Assembly (NCBI RefSeq): GCF_038397715.1
Contig: NZ_CP151633.1
Location: 2,604,001 to 2,668,000 of the forward strand
Origin: Microbacterium sp. LWO14-1.2
GTDB lineage: Bacteria > Actinomycetota > Actinomycetes > Actinomycetales > Microbacteriaceae
Direction of reading: 5' to 3'
DNA: 64,000 nucleotides
Shown here piece after piece: positions 40,894 to 48,636 of this stretch. Each line of letters starts with the position of its first letter. Position 1 is the stretch's first letter. A program made the position numbers and the translations under genes. The notes under the pieces are model-generated. The model was not told the DNA's origin. It did no database searches and was given only the letters and a program-made list of their open reading frames with translations.

Positions 40894-41982
40894 CTACTGC
40901 GGCTCGGCACCCCCGCGGGCGGTCGTCGCCCGGTAGAGATCGCGGAGCCCGACGAGGCCCTGCTGCTCGAAGGCGCGGAGCTGACGCTGCGCGCCGGTGC
41001 CCTGCTCCCGCACCCGGGCGAGCTGCGCGGTCGCGAAGGCGTCGTCGCCCTGCGCGGCGAGCGCGGGCGCGGTGCGCGACAGCATCCGCTCGATCACGTC
41101 CCACGTCGGGGCGGCATCGCCCGTGGTCGGGTCGACGATCCTCGCCTCCTGGCCGAAGCGGGAGGCCGTCCACAGGGAGGCGTCGATCGCGTCGAGCGTG
41201 ATCTCGGGGCCGTCGTCGAGGTCGTCGCTCGCGACGAGAGCGCGGCTCAGCGCCACCGCCAGCGTCGCGTCGTCGACGTCGAGCTGCGCGTCGCACACGC
41301 GGACCTCCACGGTCGGATAGCGCTCCGACAGCCGGGCTGTCCAGCCGATCGACGAGGCCTCGGTGATGCCGCGCAGCGCCAGCAGCCCGTCGACGCGCGC
41401 CCGGTAGTCGGTGTAGTCGTGCGCGTGCGGCGGCGTCCACCCCGTGGGCAGGCGCCGGGTGAGGATCGACCGCCAGCTCGCGAAGCCGGAGGGTCGGCCG
41501 TGTGCGAACGGCGAGTTGCCGGTGATCGCGAGGAGCGCCGGCATCCAGGCGCGGATGCGGTTGAGTGCCCGCACGCGCTCCTCGTCGTCGTGCACCTCGA
41601 CGTGCACGTGCAGGCCGTTGACCTCGTGCGTGCGGGTCAGCCCGCCGAGGATGCCCGCGACCTCGTCGTAGTGCGGCGAGGGCGAGACGACCGTCTCGTC
41701 GGACCACACGAACGGAGTGCCCGTGGCGGCGACGATCGCGCCGTCGGGCGCGGCCTCCGAGGCCATCGCGGTGCGCATGCCGTGCAGCTGACCGACGGCA
41801 TCCGCTGTCGTCTCGAGCGGAGACGAGGCGGTCTCGAGCTGAGAGGTGAGGAACTCCGGGGTCACCGCGCCGCCGGCGCGCTGACCGACCAGGCGGTCGC
41901 GGAGTCCCTGGTTCATGGTCAGGGGAACGAGAGTGTCTTCGTCGAGGAGGAAGAACTCCTCCTCGACGCCGAACCTGGCCAC
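40894..41982 (-). CDS. carboxylate-amine ligase, YbdK/GCS2 family
   Basis: A 362-residue ATP-dependent glutamate-cysteine ligase-like enzyme. The N-terminal FGVEEEFFLLDEDTL is the GCS2 metal/glutamate-binding motif; further marks are TRTHEVNGLHVHVEVHDDEE near 118-137, GNSPFAHGRPSGFASWRS and PTVEVRVCDAQLDVDD. Length fits YbdK-type ligases (about 370). It would make a gamma-glutamyl amide, possibly of cysteine. GTG 41980-41982 is the start just before the motif. Another, longer GCS2-like gene is at 54575. Confidence 0.9.
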   Translation of the reverse strand: MARFGVEEEFFLLDEDTLVPLTMNQGLRDRLVGQRAGGAVTPEFLTSQLETASSPLETTADAVGQLHGMRTAMASEAAPDGAIVAATGTPFVWSDETVVSPSPHYDEVAGILGGLTRTHEVNGLHVHVEVHDDEERVRALNRIRAWMPALLAITGNSPFAHGRPSGFASWRSILTRRLPTGWTPPHAHDYTDYRARVDGLLALRGITEASSIGWTARLSERYPTVEVRVCDAQLDVDDATLAVALSRALVASDDLDDGPEITLDAIDASLWTASRFGQEARIVDPTTGDAAPTWDVIERMLSRTAPALAAQGDDAFATAQLARVREQGTGAQRQLRAFEQQGLVGLRDLYRATTARGGAEPQ

Positions 41983-41991
41983 GACCGTGCC

Positions 41992-42258
41992 CTAGTGGTT
42001 GCGCAACGCCGAGATCAACTCGGCCTTCCGCTTGCCGCTGTACCCGGTGAGGCCGAGTTCCTTCGCGCGCTTCCGCAGCTCGGGGACAGTCCAGTCCTCG
42101 TAGTCGCCGTGCTCGCCGCCGCGGCGGCCGACGGCGCTGCGGCCCTCCTTGGCTGCCGCGTTCGAGATGCGCGCGGCCTTCTCCTTCGACGCTCCCTCGT
42201 CGCGGAGCTCCTCGTAGAGCTCCGGATCCTTCAGGGAGCTGTTCCTGCGTCCTGGCAT
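41992..42258 (-). CDS. small SAP/Rho-N-like domain protein
   Basis: An 88-residue basic protein. The C-terminal 40 residues (WTVPELRKRAKELGLTGYSG then KRKAELISALRNH) form a Rho N-terminal/SAP-like helix-extended-loop-helix nucleic-acid-binding motif; the N-terminal part reads SLKDPELYEELRDEGASKEK. Such DUF7218-like proteins are common in actinobacteria. I chose ATG 42256-42258 because GAGGAG lies nine bases upstream; an upstream GTG at 42276 is in frame. Function unknown. Confidence 0.8.
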   Translation of the reverse strand: MPGRRNSSLKDPELYEELRDEGASKEKAARISNAAAKEGRSAVGRRGGEHGDYEDWTVPELRKRAKELGLTGYSGKRKAELISALRNH

Positions 42259-42379
42259 GTCGTTCTCCTCACTCACGTCGCACTGCTCTGCGTCAAGCCC
42301 CTCGTGCGGGGCGTTCGTCCGGGTCTACCGTGAAGCCATCGAGACGGGCGTGCCCTGCGCCCCGGAGAAGGGAAGACCG

Positions 42380-42544
42380 ATGAATATCCTTCTGATCATC
42401 GTCATCGTGATCGCCGTCATCCTGGCCATCACCGGCGGACTGGTGCAGTCGCTCCAGTTCCTCCTGTGGGTGGGTCTGGTCCTGCTGGCCATCGCCGTGA
42501 TCGCCTGGTTGATCCGATCCATCTCGGGTAACCGCACGCGCTGA
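42380..42544 (+). CDS. small two-helix membrane protein (hydrophobic peptide)
   Basis: A 54-residue protein made of two hydrophobic stretches (NILLIIVIVIAVILAITGGL and LLWVGLVLLAIAVIAWLIRS) with a basic tail SGNRTR. ATG 42380 follows GGAAG at 42371-42375. Proteins like this (DUF3309/YqaE-like in look) are frequent in stress loci. It ends in a strong hairpin and faces the CsbD gene. Confidence 0.8.
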   Translation: MNILLIIVIVIAVILAITGGLVQSLQFLLWVGLVLLAIAVIAWLIRSISGNRTR

Positions 42545-42554
42545 CCCGTCACCC

Positions 42555-42582
42555 AGTGAGGCCCGCTTCGGCGGGCCTCACT
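42555..42582. terminator. TTCG-loop bidirectional terminator
   Basis: AGTGAGGCCCGC (42555-42566) and GCGGGCCTCACT (42571-42582) form a perfect 12-bp stem closed by a TTCG tetraloop, between the small membrane protein gene and the convergent CsbD gene. Confidence 0.85.
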
Positions 42583-42595
42583 GCTGTGTGAGGGC

Positions 42596-42802
42596 TTATT
42601 CCTTGAAGCCGTCGCGGATGCTCTCGCCCGCCTTCTGCGCGGCATCCTTGACGTTCTCGCCGGCCTGCTTGGCCGAGGCCTTCGTCTGGTCGGCCAGGCC
42701 CTCGGCCTTGAGGCGCTCGTTATCGGTCAGCTTGCCGACGCCCTCCTTGACCTTCCCGCCCAGCTTCTCGGCGTTGTTCTTGATGTCGTTGTCTGCACTC
42801 AT
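42596..42802 (-). CDS. CsbD-family stress protein
   Basis: A 68-residue hydrophilic helical protein of the CsbD family: MSADNDIKNNAEKLGGKVKE, VGKLTDNERLKAEGLADQTK, then repeating Ala/Lys/Asp helices. CsbD-like proteins are general stress proteins of unknown mechanism. ATG 42800-42802 has AAAGGA about eight bases upstream. It stands divergent from the copper-storage-like gene. Confidence 0.92.
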   Translation of the reverse strand: MSADNDIKNNAEKLGGKVKEGVGKLTDNERLKAEGLADQTKASAKQAGENVKDAAQKAGESIRDGFKE

Positions 42803-42936
42803 GATGCGTCCTTTCATCGTCCGATCAACGGGACTGCCACCCTCGCACGGGGCCTGCGAACCGACCACGGGATTGACAACGGACCCCGCGCATGACAGCA
42901 CGATCCGACGGTCGACGCGCACGGGATCCGGGGCTA

Positions 42937-42949
42937 CTGTGGGCCACAG
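42937..42949. promoter_or_regulatory. palindrome upstream of the copper-storage-like gene
   Basis: CTGTGGGCCACAG has perfect 6-bp arms around one base and overlaps a -10-like TACTGT (42935-42940). It lies 59 bases before the Cys-rich gene and could be a metalloregulator site; it does not match a known CsoR or CueR box closely. Confidence 0.35.
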
Positions 42950-43007
42950 GCGGGTGGTCCTGCCCGCTCTCACACCCGGCTGAGGCCGACGACGGAAGCG
43001 GTGCGCG

Positions 43008-43421
43008 ATGGACTCGACGATGATGGACGCCTGGCGGACGAACATGACCTCGGCCCCCGAGGCGACGACCATGGACCTGGCGGCGATGGACATGTCGGTG
43101 CTGCAGGCATGCATGGACGCGTGCTCGGCGTGCGAGCAGGCGTGCACGGTGTGCTCGACGCAGCTCATGGACTGCGCACCTGCCTGCATGAACTGCGCGG
43201 ACATGTGCAACACGATGATGCGCTCCCTGATGCGGATGCAGGGCATGACCCCCGCGTCGATGATGGCCATGCTCGACGCGTGCATCGCCATGTGTCAGAC
43301 CTGCATGGACGAGTGCATGGAGCACGCGGCGCACAGCGACGTCTGCCGCATGTGCGCCCAGGCCTGCCAGGCGTGCATGGACGCCTGCATGGCCGTGCGC
43401 GACATGATGGTCCCCGCCTGA
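43008..43421 (+). CDS. Cys/Met-rich four-helix copper-storage-like protein (Csp/DUF326 type)
   Basis: A 137-residue protein with 18 Cys and 27 Met, built of repeating CxxxC helices: QACMDACSACEQACTVC, CAPACMNCADMC, ACIAMCQTCMDEC and CRMCAQACQACMDAC. This matches four-helix-bundle copper storage proteins (Csp), which hold many Cu(I) ions on inward-facing Cys. No signal peptide is seen, so it is the cytosolic type; the N-terminal 35 residues rich in Met are extra. ATG 43008 is chosen as the first Met of the frame; the ribosome binding signal GGAAGCGG is weak. Confidence 0.9.
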   Translation: MDSTMMDAWRTNMTSAPEATTMDLAAMDMSVLQACMDACSACEQACTVCSTQLMDCAPACMNCADMCNTMMRSLMRMQGMTPASMMAMLDACIAMCQTCMDECMEHAAHSDVCRMCAQACQACMDACMAVRDMMVPA

Positions 43422-43428
43422 CGCGGAT

Positions 43429-43463
43429 CGTCGAGCGAGGAGCGCAGCGACGAGACGGAAGCG
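43429..43463. repeat. dispersed repeat, copy A
   Basis: The sequence from 43429 to 43463 (core GAGCGAGGAGCGCAGCGACG then AGACGGAA) lies right after the Cys-rich gene. The same core occurs at 47441-47486, 54429-54510 and 57832-57875. Confidence 0.8.
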
Positions 43464-43465
43464 CC

Positions 43466-43813
43466 TCAGTCGCGCGCGACGTTGAACTGGATGCGCCCGA
43501 CGGCGAGCACCCCGTAGCGCTCGTGCAGGGCGACGGGCGTGCCGGCCGGAGCCTCGAGCGCGGCACCCGCCGCGTTCCAGAGCGCGTGCGCGACGCCGTC
43601 GAGCGTGCGCACCACGACCTCGCCGGTGCGCGGGTCCGCGTGCTCGACGATCGCGTCGACCCACTCCGAGGGCGTCGCCGATGCGAGCCTGGCCTGGATG
43701 AGGTGCAGCGCGTGACCGGGTGCATGCGAGGAGCAGGCGTCACCGCGGTGGCACATGCACGCCGAACGCTCACGCACCGTCGAGGGTGAGAGGCGGTTCT
43801 GCGGCGTGGACAC
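43466..43813 (-). CDS. hypothetical protein
   Basis: A 115-residue protein beginning VSTPQNRLSPSTVRERSACM, with a His/Cys stretch (CMCHRGDACSSHAPGHALHL at about 19-38) and a C-terminal part EWVDAIVEHADPRTGEVVVR. The Cys-His pattern could bind a metal, which would fit the copper-storage neighbour, but I do not recognise a family. GTG 43811-43813 precedes the best-conserved looking part. Cellular location is presumably cytoplasmic. Confidence 0.65.
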   Translation of the reverse strand: MSTPQNRLSPSTVRERSACMCHRGDACSSHAPGHALHLIQARLASATPSEWVDAIVEHADPRTGEVVVRTLDGVAHALWNAAGAALEAPAGTPVALHERYGVLAVGRIQFNVARD

Positions 43814-43915
43814 GGCTGGCTCCTTCAGGATGCGGTCGGGTGGGCGTTCCGGCCAGCGTAGGCGCGGCATCGGCCGGAGTGAACCCGCACCGACACGAGG
43901 CGAAACAAACAGGCG

Positions 43916-43921
43916 TATACT
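43916..43921 (+). promoter_or_regulatory. TATACT -10 box in the 321-base gap before the FBP gene
   Basis: A perfect-looking TATACT ends six bases before GTG 43928, which opens a 28-codon reading frame. The rest of the gap (44015-44134) contains a hairpin GCCGCC-gtc-GGCGGC at 44095-44109 before the FBP gene. Confidence 0.5.
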
Positions 43922-43927
43922 CGCCGG

Positions 43928-44014
43928 GTGCTGTTGTCGATGAGCGCTCCCGGGATGCCGGTGCGGGCGCGGAGCGGAGCCGCAGGCGCATCTCGCGCCG
44001 CGGGCAGAGGCTGA
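43928..44014 (+). CDS. possible leaderless leader peptide upstream of the FBP gene
   Basis: GTG 43928 begins VLLSMSAPGMPVRARSGAAG, 28 residues ending at TGA 44012-44014. It starts exactly where a transcript from the TATACT box would start. It resembles no protein; if translated it would be an Arg/Ala/Gly-rich leader peptide 120 bases before the EF-G-binding protein gene, and could sense ribosome stalling. Speculative. Confidence 0.3.
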   Translation: MLLSMSAPGMPVRARSGAAGASRAAGRG

Positions 44015-44094
44015 CGATCGGCCGGAGGCGGAACATCCCGTCGCCGGTGTCGCGTCGTACCCGGCATCCTGCCGGTCCTCTCTTCCGACCCCCA

Positions 44095-44109
44095 GCCGCC
44101 GTCGGCGGC
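44095..44109 (+). terminator. hairpin before the FBP gene
   Basis: GCCGCC (44095-44100) pairs with GGCGGC (44104-44109) and is followed by CTGTTCT. It could act as an attenuator between the leader frame and the FBP gene. Confidence 0.35.
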
Positions 44110-44134
44110 CTGTTCTGAAAGCACACACACTCTC

Positions 44135-44620
44135 ATGCGTCCCATCGACGAGCGCGCCCTGCGCGCCTCCTTCATCAACGCCACCCGCAAAGAGGTCTCC
44201 GACATCTCGCTGCCGCCCGGCTTCGACGAGATCGACTTCGACAAGCTCGACTACCTCGGGTGGACCGACCCCAAGCTGCCGCGCCGCTCGTACGTCGTGG
44301 TGTGGATCGACGACGTCGTCACCGGCGTCGTCCTGCAGCGCGCCGAGCAGCGCGTGCTCGCGCGAGCCCAGTGCTCGTGGTGCGAGGACGTGACGCTCCG
44401 CAACGACGTGCAGCTCTACACCGCCCGCAAGGCCGGGCCGGCCGGACGCAAGGGCGACACGATCGGGAACCTGACGTGCGCCGAGTTCGGCTGCTCGAAG
44501 AACGTGCGCGTGCTGCCGCCGCTCGCGTACCAGGGGTACGACCGCGAGCTCGCGCGCGAGATGCGGATTATGAAGCTCCAGGAGCACGTACAGGCGTTCG
44601 TCAGCGCGGTCGCCGGCTGA
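44135..44620 (+). CDS. FBP-domain (elongation factor G-binding, FusB-like) protein
   Basis: A 161-residue protein of the FBP/FusB-like family. It has LRASFINATRKEVSDISLP at the N-terminus, DKLDYLGWTDPKLPRRSYVV near 36-55, and a treble-clef zinc site with CSWCEDVTL near 80 and CAEFGCSKNVRV near 117. FusB-type proteins bind EF-G and release it from stalled ribosomes, giving fusidic-acid tolerance. ATG 44135 has no ribosome binding site. The long leader with a possible upstream peptide suggests translation-linked control. Confidence 0.88.
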   Translation: MRPIDERALRASFINATRKEVSDISLPPGFDEIDFDKLDYLGWTDPKLPRRSYVVVWIDDVVTGVVLQRAEQRVLARAQCSWCEDVTLRNDVQLYTARKAGPAGRKGDTIGNLTCAEFGCSKNVRVLPPLAYQGYDRELAREMRIMKLQEHVQAFVSAVAG

Positions 44621-44660
44621 GCGAGGCCTGAGGCGCGCGCCCGGTGCGCCTCCGGCCGGG

Positions 44661-45485
44661 TCAGGATGCAGCGACGACGGCGCGCACGTGCGCGTGGGCG
44701 GCGTCGTCGAGTTCCGCGGAGAGCCGCGCGAACTCGTCGACGCTGCGTCGACCCGGCCAGTCAGCGGGGAGCATCGCCGGCGGCAGGCCCGGATCGACGT
44801 AGGGGAGCACCCGCCACCGGTCGAGCAGGTGCACGTACGCCGCGAACGGCGCGGAGGGCAGCGTCTCGAGCGATCGCTGGAAGGCGAGGTGCTCGGCGCG
44901 GAGCGCGGCGAGGTCCCACCAGCGGGCGGCGGCGTCGGCGACCGATCCCTCGACGACCGGGTGCGCGCCGCGGAAGAGCGTGACCCAGTCCCGTGCACCG
45001 AGCCCGGCGACGGTCTCCTCGACCTCGCCCTGCAGGTGGCCCGGACAGATCAGCAGCGCGGCGGAGACCGCGCCGGCGCCGATCCACTGCAGACGGCGAC
45101 GCAGCTGATGCCGCACGCTCCTCGCGCTCTCCGGGATCGAGAACGACACGAGGCACCACGCATCGGCGTCCGTCATCTCGCGCATCTCGAAGATGCGTCG
45201 GTCTCCGCGTTCGAGCATCGCGACGGCACCCGGGTCGAGGCGGTAGCCCGGCGCGTCGCGACGCTCGGCGAGCAGGAGGCCCTTCTGCTTGAGGCGCGTG
45301 ATCCCGGTGCGCGCCTGCGCGGCGGGGATGCCGAGGTCGACCGCCAGCGCGACGAGATCGGCCGTCGAGATCCACCCGCCCAGCGGGCGCAGGTACAGGC
45401 CGATCAGCGTTCGCAGCAGCGACGCGGTGCTGCCGGGGCGGGCGTCGATGTCGTCGAGCACCGCCGCGGCACCCGTGTCAGTCAC
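44661..45485 (-). CDS. PaaX-family transcriptional regulator
   Basis: A 274-residue PaaX-type regulator: N-terminal winged helix (LLRTLIGLYLRPLGGWISTA, RTGITRLKQKGLLLAERRDA at about 24-80), central domain (AWCLVSFSIPESARSVRHQL) and the C-terminal PaaX domain (FAAYVHLLDRWRVLPYVDPG). PaaX proteins repress aromatic catabolic operons and respond to CoA-type or aromatic intermediates. GTG 45483-45485 lies inside the kynureninase end (8-bp overlap), so it is the last gene of the kynurenine operon and probably its repressor. Confidence 0.9.
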   Translation of the reverse strand: MTDTGAAAVLDDIDARPGSTASLLRTLIGLYLRPLGGWISTADLVALAVDLGIPAAQARTGITRLKQKGLLLAERRDAPGYRLDPGAVAMLERGDRRIFEMREMTDADAWCLVSFSIPESARSVRHQLRRRLQWIGAGAVSAALLICPGHLQGEVEETVAGLGARDWVTLFRGAHPVVEGSVADAAARWWDLAALRAEHLAFQRSLETLPSAPFAAYVHLLDRWRVLPYVDPGLPPAMLPADWPGRRSVDEFARLSAELDDAAHAHVRAVVAAS

Positions 45486-46752
45486 GCGCGTCCAGAGCGT
45501 CGCGAACAGCGAGCACGCCGCGGACCGTCTCGGCGTACGACGTGCTGAGCGGAGAGAGTCCGAGACGGATGCCGTCGGGGAACCGGAAGTCGGGGATGAT
45601 CCCGTCGGCCCAGAGCCGCTGCGTCACGGCGCGGAAGTCGGGGTGGCCGATCGTGACGTGTCCGCCGCGCGCCGCGGCGTCGCGCGGGCTGAGCAGCCGC
45701 ACGCCGAGCGGCGCGAGCACCTCGTCGTAGGCGCGCACCGCGAGGTCGGTGAGCGCCTGCGACTTCTCGCGCACGGCGTCGATCGTCGCGTGCTCGATGA
45801 GGTCCAGCATCCCCTGCATCGCGAGCATCGACGTCACCGGCGGGGTGCCGCTCAGCAGCTGGCGGATGTCGGAGGCCGGCACGTACTCGGGGCCCATCGC
45901 GAAGATGTCGGCCGCGCTCCACCACCCCTGGATCGGCTGCCGCAGCACGCCCTGCAGCGAATGGCGCAGGTAGGCGAATGCCGGGGAGCCGGGCCCGCCG
46001 TTGAGGTACTTGTAGGTGCAGCCGACCGCGAGGTCGACGCCCCACGCGTCGAGCTGCATGGGCACGACGCCCGCCGAGTGGCACAGGTCCCACATCATCA
46101 GCGCGCCGGCCTCGTGCGCGGCCGCGGTGATCGCCGGCATGTCGGCCAGCGCGCCGGAGCGGTAGTCGACGTGGCTGAGCGACACGACGGCCGTGCGGTC
46201 GGAGATCGCCGCGACGACGTCGGCGACCTGCACGCCGTGAACGGGATCGGGGTCGATCCAGCGGATCATCGTTCCGGTCTCGGCCGCCACGCCCTCGACG
46301 AGGAAGCGGTCGGTGGGGAAGTTGCCCCGCTCCATCACGATCTCGGTGCGGGCCGGGTCGTGCGCGACGGCCGCCCGCAGCAGCTTGTAGATGAGCACGC
46401 TCGTCGAGTCGGCGACGACCGTCTGACCGGGCTCGGCGCCGAGGGCGATCGCGCCGATGCGGTCGCCGAGCTCCAGCGGGAGTGCCATCCACTGCTCGTC
46501 CCACGAGCGGATCAGCCGCGTGCCCCAATCGTCGCGCGCGAATGCCGCGAGGCGTTCCGGCACGTCGCGCAGCGGGCGGCCGAGCGAGTTGCCGTCGAGG
46601 TACGCGTGCACCCCCGGCGCATCGGCGAACGCGTCCAGGTGCGCGCCGAGCGGGTCGGAGGCGTCGAGGGCGGCGGCGAGCTCGCGCAGCGTCTCGTCGG
46701 CGGAGGTGTCGACGGCGTCGGCTGCGGTGTCGGGGGTGTCGGGCTGGGTCAT
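45478..46752 (-). CDS. kynU: kynureninase
   Basis: A 424-residue PLP enzyme cleaving kynurenine to anthranilate and alanine. Marks: HAYLDGNSLGRPLRDVPERL near 48-67, SWDEQWMALPLELGDRIGAI near 85, IVMERGNFPTDRFLVEG, VVSLSHVDYRSGALADMPAI and the PLP-lysine motif VGCTYKYLNGGPGSPAF near 235. It starts at ATG 46750-46752, one base after the amidohydrolase stop, and overlaps the PaaX gene by eight bases. It is the third step of the tryptophan-to-anthranilate operon. Confidence 0.97.
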   Translation of the reverse strand: MTQPDTPDTAADAVDTSADETLRELAAALDASDPLGAHLDAFADAPGVHAYLDGNSLGRPLRDVPERLAAFARDDWGTRLIRSWDEQWMALPLELGDRIGAIALGAEPGQTVVADSTSVLIYKLLRAAVAHDPARTEIVMERGNFPTDRFLVEGVAAETGTMIRWIDPDPVHGVQVADVVAAISDRTAVVSLSHVDYRSGALADMPAITAAAHEAGALMMWDLCHSAGVVPMQLDAWGVDLAVGCTYKYLNGGPGSPAFAYLRHSLQGVLRQPIQGWWSAADIFAMGPEYVPASDIRQLLSGTPPVTSMLAMQGMLDLIEHATIDAVREKSQALTDLAVRAYDEVLAPLGVRLLSPRDAAARGGHVTIGHPDFRAVTQRLWADGIIPDFRFPDGIRLGLSPLSTSYAETVRGVLAVRDALDARD

Positions 46753-46753
46753 G

Positions 46754-47785
46754 TCAGGCCTCCAGATCGGCGGTGGTCAGAGGGCGGGCGAGGGTCGGGT
46801 CGGCGTCCGGATGCGGCAGGACCAGCAGCACGGAGGCCGGGTCGCGGGGATCCACGGGGGCGAGGGCGCGCAGGAGCGGGATGCCGTCGATCCCCGCCTC
46901 GCGCAGCGCCGCGACCTCGAGGGCGTTCACATCGACCGGCGTCGGGCCGTTGCCCATGTCGGTGCCGTACAGCACGGTGCCGCCTGCGGCGCGGAACCGG
47001 CGCACGTTGTCGACGGGGATCGCCCGCAGGTCGCCGTGGATCGCGAGCGTCGAGATCCACGACACGGATGCCGCCTGCTCGGCGATCTCGTCGTCGGTGA
47101 GTCGTTCTGAGAAGGGCGCGTGCGCGAGGGCGTCGACGCCCAGGCGGGCGACCCGCTGCGCCTCGCCGACACCTTCGGCGTGCGCGACGACCGGCAGGCC
47201 GCGTGCGCTCGCCGCATCGACGATGGTGCGGAACGACTCGTCGGAGAAGACAGGACCGGCCGTGCTGTTGCTCGCGACCTTGATGCGGGTCGCCCCGGCA
47301 TCCGCCATCTCGGCCACGACTGCGGAGGCCTGCTCGGCGTCGGCGATCTCGCGGAACGAACCGGGCGGCGCCCAGGAGCGGTCGGACGGGTAGCCGCCGA
47401 CCGGCGTCAGGAACGCGCCCGCGTACTCGATGCGGGTGGCGCGTTCCGTCTCGTCGCTGCGCTCCTCGCTCGACGACCGGGGTCCGTCGCCATCCCGGTC
47501 GCCCCGCGAGCGGAGCGGGCCGACACGCGCTGCGCGCGCGTACGACGCGACGACCCCGGGGTTCGCCCCGAGGTCGACGACCCGCCCGAGCCGCGAGCCG
47601 GCGAGCCGCTCGTGCTCGACGAGCTGCAGGTGCACGTGGTGGTCGGTGAACCCGCCGACGATCACGCCGTCGAGGCGGGGGAGGTCGGATGCCGCGGGCT
47701 CGCCGCGTAGCAGCATCCGCTCGCCGGCGAGGGCGACGACGCCCTCGCGCCATCCCTCGCCGTCGAAGAACGCGGCGGCCCTCAT
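46754..47785 (-). CDS. amidohydrolase, candidate N-formylkynurenine deformylase
   Basis: A 343-residue metal-dependent amidohydrolase: IVGGFTDHHVHLQL (HxH, near 50), DAGATRIKVASNSTAGPVF (Lys), LPVVAHAEGV (His), DALAHAPFSERL (His) and LYGTDMGNGP (Asp). It sits exactly between tryptophan dioxygenase and kynureninase, where a formylkynurenine formamidase is required, and no KynB-type gene is present, so it may do this step; inferred from context. Residues about 104-118 (RSSSEERSDETERA) are encoded by a dispersed DNA repeat inserted in frame. ATG shares one base with the dioxygenase stop. Confidence 0.85.
   Translation of the reverse strand: MRAAAFFDGEGWREGVVALAGERMLLRGEPAASDLPRLDGVIVGGFTDHHVHLQLVEHERLAGSRLGRVVDLGANPGVVASYARAARVGPLRSRGDRDGDGPRSSSEERSDETERATRIEYAGAFLTPVGGYPSDRSWAPPGSFREIADAEQASAVVAEMADAGATRIKVASNSTAGPVFSDESFRTIVDAASARGLPVVAHAEGVGEAQRVARLGVDALAHAPFSERLTDDEIAEQAASVSWISTLAIHGDLRAIPVDNVRRFRAAGGTVLYGTDMGNGPTPVDVNALEVAALREAGIDGIPLLRALAPVDPRDPASVLLVLPHPDADPTLARPLTTADLEA
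47441..47486 (-). repeat. dispersed repeat, copy B, in frame inside the amidohydrolase
   Basis: On the minus strand the core GTCGAGCGAGGAGCGCAGCG and GACGAGACGGAACGC matches copy A almost exactly. It encodes SSSEERSDETER in the amidohydrolase, between the metal-binding N-terminus and the next conserved block. Confidence 0.85.
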
Positions 47786-48636
47786 CAGCCGCCGATCTCG
47801 GTGCGCACGGTGTAGAGCTCGGGGAAGAAGGTGAGGTCGAGCGCGCGCTGCAGGAAGCCCACGCCGCTGGACCCGCCGGTCCCCGTCTTCATGCCGATCG
47901 TGCGGGCCACGGTCTTGAGGTGGCGGAAGCGCCAGAACTGGAAGTTGTCCTCGAGGTCGACGAGGTCTTCGCACGCCTCGTAGAGGTCCCAGTGGGTGCC
48001 CGGGTCCTGGTAGATCGCGCGGATCGCCGGGACGAGCTCGGGGGTCTCGCGGTACGGCAGGCGCACGTCGCGGTCGAGGATCTCGGCGGGCACCGGCAGT
48101 CCGCGGCGGGCGGCGAAGCGCAGGAACTCGTCGTACAGCGTGGGCTTCTCCCATTCGGCTTCGAGCAGCGCGCGGTGGGCGGGGTGGTCGGAGAACACGC
48201 TGAGCATCTTCTCGTTCTTGTTGCCGAGCGCGAACTCGACGGCGCGGTACTGCACCGACTGGAAGCCGGACGAGTTGCCGAGCGCGCCGCGGAACTGCGC
48301 GTACTCGGTCGGGGTGAGTGTCGCGAGCACCGACCACTGCTGCGTGATGACGTCCTGGATCCGCTTGATGCGCGCGATGCGCTTGAGGGCCTCGCGCAGG
48401 TCGTCGCGGGCGAGCAGTTCGCGCGCGGAGGACAGCTCGTGCAGGAGCTGCTTGAGCCAGAGCTCGGTGGTCTGGTGCTGGATGATGAACAGCATCTCGT
48501 CGTGGTGCTCGGGGACGCTGACCGGATGCTGCGCGGTGAGCAGCTGGTCGAGCGACAGGTACGACCCGTAGGTCATACGCCCGGACAGGTCGGTCACAAT
48601 GCCCTCTTCGAGTGCGCGCTCGTTCTCGGTGCTCAT
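47785..48636 (-). CDS. kynA: tryptophan 2,3-dioxygenase
   Basis: A 283-residue heme dioxygenase opening the indole ring of tryptophan. The family marks are MTYGSYLSLDQLLTAQHP near 21, DEMLFIIQHQTTELWLKQLL near 47 with the active-site His, LRFAARRGLPVPAEILDRD and RFRHLKTVARTIGMKTGTGG near 235-254 with the heme-ligand His. It is the first gene of a four-gene operon. ATG 48634-48636 lies six bases behind a -10-like TATGTT within a palindrome, suggesting a leaderless, regulated message. Confidence 0.97.
   Translation of the reverse strand: MSTENERALEEGIVTDLSGRMTYGSYLSLDQLLTAQHPVSVPEHHDEMLFIIQHQTTELWLKQLLHELSSARELLARDDLREALKRIARIKRIQDVITQQWSVLATLTPTEYAQFRGALGNSSGFQSVQYRAVEFALGNKNEKMLSVFSDHPAHRALLEAEWEKPTLYDEFLRFAARRGLPVPAEILDRDVRLPYRETPELVPAIRAIYQDPGTHWDLYEACEDLVDLEDNFQFWRFRHLKTVARTIGMKTGTGGSSGVGFLQRALDLTFFPELYTVRTEIGG

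Noticed and set aside
42596..43291. His/Met-rich minus-strand frame over the copper-storage-like gene
   Set aside because: It is the CsbD frame extended upstream through the antisense of the Cys/Met-rich gene; the CsbD start with a ribosome binding site is at 42802.
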